NCBI GenBank assembly: GCA_015486655.1
Contig: WFRF01000074.1
Coordinates: 1 to 8,482 of the forward strand
Reading direction: 5' to 3'
From: Caldifarciminota bacterium
Lineage (GTDB): Bacteria; Hydrothermota; 32-111; QNBC01
Length of the DNA: 8,482 nt
This document shows positions 7,343 to 8,482 of the stretch, piece by piece (position 1 is the stretch's first letter; each line of letters opens with the position of its first letter). The notes below the pieces were generated by a model. It saw only the letters and a program-made list of their open reading frames with translations. It had not been told where the DNA came from and made no database searches. The translations under genes and the position numbers were made by a program.

Positions 7343-7385
7343 ACAGCTGCTCCACTTTAATGGGAGCTGTCCGAATTTATCGGAC
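7343..7385. repeat. Two overlapping hairpins that compete for the same bases
   Basis: Hairpin A pairs ACAGCT (7343-7348) with AGCTGT (7365-7370); an alternative register pairs GCTCC (7349-7353) with GGAGC (7363-7367) plus ACA/TGT. Hairpin B is a perfect six-base stem, GTCCGA (7369-7374) with TCGGAC (7380-7385), around the loop ATTTA. The two share G7369 and T7370, so both cannot form completely. The sequence also recalls the ends of some insertion sequences (GAGCTGTCCGA), but no transposase is nearby. Confidence 0.5.
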
Positions 7386-7418
7386 TGAGGGGTCTTGAAC
7401 TAAGGGGAATTCACTGAT

Positions 7419-7442
7419 GTAGCGTTGAATGAAATTCAATGC
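7419..7442 (+). repeat. GTAG-preceded hairpin, REP-like
   Basis: GCGTTGAAT (7422-7430) pairs with ATTCAATGC (7434-7442) over nine positions including one G-T, with a GAA loop. The tetranucleotide GTAG (7419-7422) abuts the stem, overlapping its first base. GTAG next to an imperfect stem is the known layout of REP elements mobilised by RAYT transposases. A single copy in this window cannot establish that identity. Confidence 0.4.
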
Positions 7443-7449
7443 ATCAATG

Positions 7450-7474
7450 AGATTCCGAATCAAGTCCGGAATGA
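7450..7474. repeat. ATTCCG...CGGAAT palindrome resembling dispersed repeats
   Basis: ATTCCG (7452-7457) and CGGAAT (7467-7472) are exact inverted repeats around AATCAAGTC. The string resembles, from memory, a short palindrome of the type ATTCCGGATCAAGTCCGGAAT that is dispersed in intergenic regions of many bacteria. Here one stem G is replaced by A, which shortens the stem and suggests decay. The likeness to the SRP RNA AGGTCCGGAAGGA motif is superficial. Confidence 0.5.
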
Positions 7475-7477
7475 TTA

Positions 7478-7489
7478 ATTGTGAACAAT
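7478..7489. repeat. Short palindrome ATTGT-GA-ACAAT
   Basis: A perfect 5+5 dyad with a two-base centre, the size and symmetry of a dimeric repressor half-site pair. It is about 190 bases upstream of the grpE promoter and 270 from the opposite one, far for a classical operator. No matching second copy was noticed. Confidence 0.35.
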
Positions 7490-7507
7490 CCCATTTGCAG
7501 TGTCCTC

Positions 7508-7527
7508 ATGCTATGGAAATGTAGCAT
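7508..7527. repeat. Hairpin ATGCTA...TAGCAT
   Basis: ATGCTA (7508-7513) and TAGCAT (7522-7527) are exact inverted repeats around an eight-base loop. No T run follows on either strand, so it is not an obvious terminator. It is one more unit of the hairpin chain in this region. Confidence 0.45.
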
Positions 7528-7578
7528 ACAATATAGCTAAATTTTGATATAAAAATATGTTGACAGGTATGCCCTGAT

Positions 7579-7617
7579 TGCATGCAGCGGTTTGTATCGT
7601 ATCCGTGTTAATACAAA
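7579..7617. repeat. Palindrome TGCATGCA and inverted repeat TTTGTAT...ATACAAA
   Basis: TGCATGCA at 7579-7586 is self-complementary. Just after it TTTGTAT (7591-7597) and ATACAAA (7611-7617) form an inverted repeat with a 13-base spacer. It lies about 65 bases upstream of the grpE -35 box and could be an operator or a hairpin in a longer leader if transcription also starts upstream. No known regulator site is recognised. Confidence 0.4.
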
Positions 7618-7681
7618 ACTTTACTTGAATTATATGTAAAAACATGTTAATCTCAAGAACAATTAAAATTGATATAAAATC

Positions 7682-7710
7682 TTGACAAAATTGCATTAGA
7701 TAATTATATT
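7682..7710 (+). promoter_or_regulatory. Sigma70-type promoter of grpE-dnaK
   Basis: A consensus -35 box TTGACA (7682-7687) and a -10 box TATATT (7705-7710) are spaced by 17 bases. Transcription would start near 7717, about 19 bases before the grpE ATG. No CIRCE operator (TTAGCACTC-N9-GAGTGCTAA) and no sigma32-type -10 (CCCCAT) is visible nearby, so heat-shock control, if any, is by another route. Confidence 0.7.
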
Positions 7711-7723
7711 ACTTTGTGAGTTT

Positions 7724-7728
7724 GGAGG
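7724..7728 (+). promoter_or_regulatory. Ribosome binding site of grpE
   Basis: GGAGG lies seven bases before the ATG at 7736, an ideal spacing, and supports that start. Confidence 0.85.
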
Positions 7729-7735
7729 TGTTAGA

Positions 7736-8422
7736 ATGAACGATGACAAGAATAATTTGAATGAAAATGAAAAAATTGAAATAAAAGATAACAACGATAA
7801 CAAAGAAACCGTTTCTCCCAAGGAGGAAAGACGGAAAAAACGCAGAGGAAGGCGGTCAACCGCCAAATTGGAAAAGGAAATTGATATATTGAACAACAAA
7901 CTTAGGGATATGGAAGCCAGATTGGAAAAAACATATGTGGAAATGGTAGATTATAAAAACAGGTATTTGAGGACAATGGCGGATATGGACAACTATAGAA
8001 AAAGCATGCAAAAACAGCTCGAGGAAGTCAGAGGAAGGACGAAAGAAACCATATACCTTGAAATAATAGCCATTCTCGATAATTTTGAAAGAGCCATGCA
8101 GTCCTTTAAAAAAGATAATATAGATGAACATACCATGTCCATAATAAAAGGTATAGAGATGATCTATAATCAATTTCACAATCTACTGGAAAAAGAAGGG
8201 ATAAAGCAATATTCTAGTTTAGGGGAAGCATTTGATCCCAGAAAGCATCATGCATTAATGCATAAGGAAGTGGATAATGAAGAACCCGATAAGATTATAG
8301 AAGAATATGAAAGGGGATATATGTTGGGAGACAGAGTTTTGAGACCTGCAAAGGTAATAGTATCGAAGAAAAAAGAAGATAAAATAGAAGATAAGGAGGA
8401 AAAGAACGATGGCGAAGAATAA
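7736..8422 (+). CDS. grpE: GrpE, nucleotide exchange factor of DnaK
   Basis: A 228-residue co-chaperone that dimerises and releases ADP from DnaK. Residues 1-45 are a charged, probably disordered tail with a basic stretch [12 protein letters not shown] (29-40). Residues about 45-105 form the long heptad-rich helix of the dimer ([20 protein letters not shown]), with the family stretch [14 protein letters not shown] (77-89). A helical bundle region ([14 protein letters not shown]) and the C-terminal beta domain follow, with [11 protein letters not shown] (166-176) and the signature [15 protein letters not shown] (198-212). A Lys/Glu/Asp tail ends the protein. Total length is a little above the usual 190-200 because of the two charged tails. 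The start has a good ribosome binding site and promoter. It overlaps dnaK by 14 bases. No hrcA lies upstream in the window. Confidence 0.97.
8393..8400 (+). promoter_or_regulatory. Ribosome binding site of dnaK inside grpE
   Basis: AAGGAGGA lies inside the 3' end of grpE, eight bases before the ATG at 8409. The overlap forces this stretch of grpE to encode Lys/Glu residues while serving as a strong initiation site for dnaK. Confidence 0.85.
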
Positions 8423-8482
8423 AATTATTGGTATTGATTTAGGAACAACAAATTCTTGTGTTGCCATACTTGAAAACGGAGA
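8409..8482 (+). CDS. dnaK: DnaK (Hsp70), N-terminal fragment
   Basis: Only the first 24 codons and two bases lie in the window. The translation [20 protein letters not shown] carries the Hsp70 phosphate-1 loop IDLGTTNS, which binds ATP in the nucleotide-binding domain. The gene begins in a different frame inside the grpE end, with a strong ribosome binding site, so the two proteins are made from one transcript. DnaK is the ATP-driven folding chaperone for which GrpE is the exchange factor. The rest of the gene, and any dnaJ, lies beyond the window. Confidence 0.96.

Larger units (their letters stand above)
7206..7681. other. Gene-poor divergent intergenic region rich in inverted repeats
   Basis: Between the two divergent promoters I find no convincing gene. 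The one open frame (7511-7696, minus, 61 codons) has no ribosome binding site, no recognisable protein and low-complexity composition. No tRNA, tmRNA or SRP RNA is recognisable. The region does hold a chain of inverted repeats, described separately, that occupies most of 7236-7620. They could be remnants of small mobile palindromes, a structured transcript, or operator sites. Confidence 0.7.

Noticed and set aside
7462..7475. SRP RNA-like string AAGTCCGGAATGA
   Set aside because: The flanking bases do not complete the SRP helix 8 loop (GGAAGCAGC is missing), and a dispersed palindrome explains the string better.
7560..7588. Second TTGACA (7560-7565) as a grpE promoter
   Set aside because: At 17 bases downstream the sequence is TGCAGC, not a -10 box, and no good alternative lies at 16-18 bases.
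7511..7696. 61-codon minus-strand frame in the intergenic region
   Set aside because: No ribosome binding site or homology signal is visible, and it spans hairpins and the grpE -35 region.

Overview
The window comes from an AT-rich genome of a diderm (outer-membrane) bacterium. A large secreted protein ends in what looks like a type IX secretion (Por) C-terminal sorting domain. It is built from beta-propeller repeats, CARDB-like Ig modules and an amidotransferase-like domain. That architecture is typical of the Bacteroidetes/FCB assemblage and of candidate phyla such as WOR-3/Stahlbacteria. This is inference from domain style, not a taxonomic proof. Several genes have strong AGGAGG-type ribosome binding sites, unlike most classical Bacteroidetes, which favours an FCB-like candidate phylum.

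Layout. Positions 1-4321 (+) hold a compact operon: the end of a probable outer-membrane beta-barrel protein, lepA (EF4 GTPase), lepB (signal peptidase I), an unrecognised 155-aa protein, and hemW (radical SAM heme chaperone). Neighbouring genes overlap by 4 or 8 bases or are separated by 2, so translational coupling is likely. A weak intrinsic-terminator-like hairpin follows hemW. Convergent to it, 4403-7150 (-) encodes a 915-aa secreted protein. Its order is signal peptide, seven-bladed SBBP-type propeller, two CARDB-like repeats, amidotransferase-like domain and sorting domain. It has a good promoter and ribosome binding site of its own.

Positions 7151-7735 form a divergent intergenic region. 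Its two ends hold clear sigma70-type promoters. The middle, about 7230-7620, has no convincing gene but carries a chain of inverted repeats, short heptamer repeats and a hairpin resembling dispersed REP-like palindromes. From 7736 (+) comes the chaperone operon grpE-dnaK, with dnaK cut by the window end. No CIRCE operator is visible.

How the genes work together: lepA-lepB-hemW are housekeeping genes for translation, export and heme handling, and grpE-dnaK is the Hsp70 system. The secreted modular protein is an accessory gene between them. LepB would be expected to remove its Sec signal peptide before outer-membrane export. I see no clear new enzymatic or defence system. The items most worth checking are the structured intergenic region, the orphan 155-aa operon gene and the recently duplicated propeller blades.
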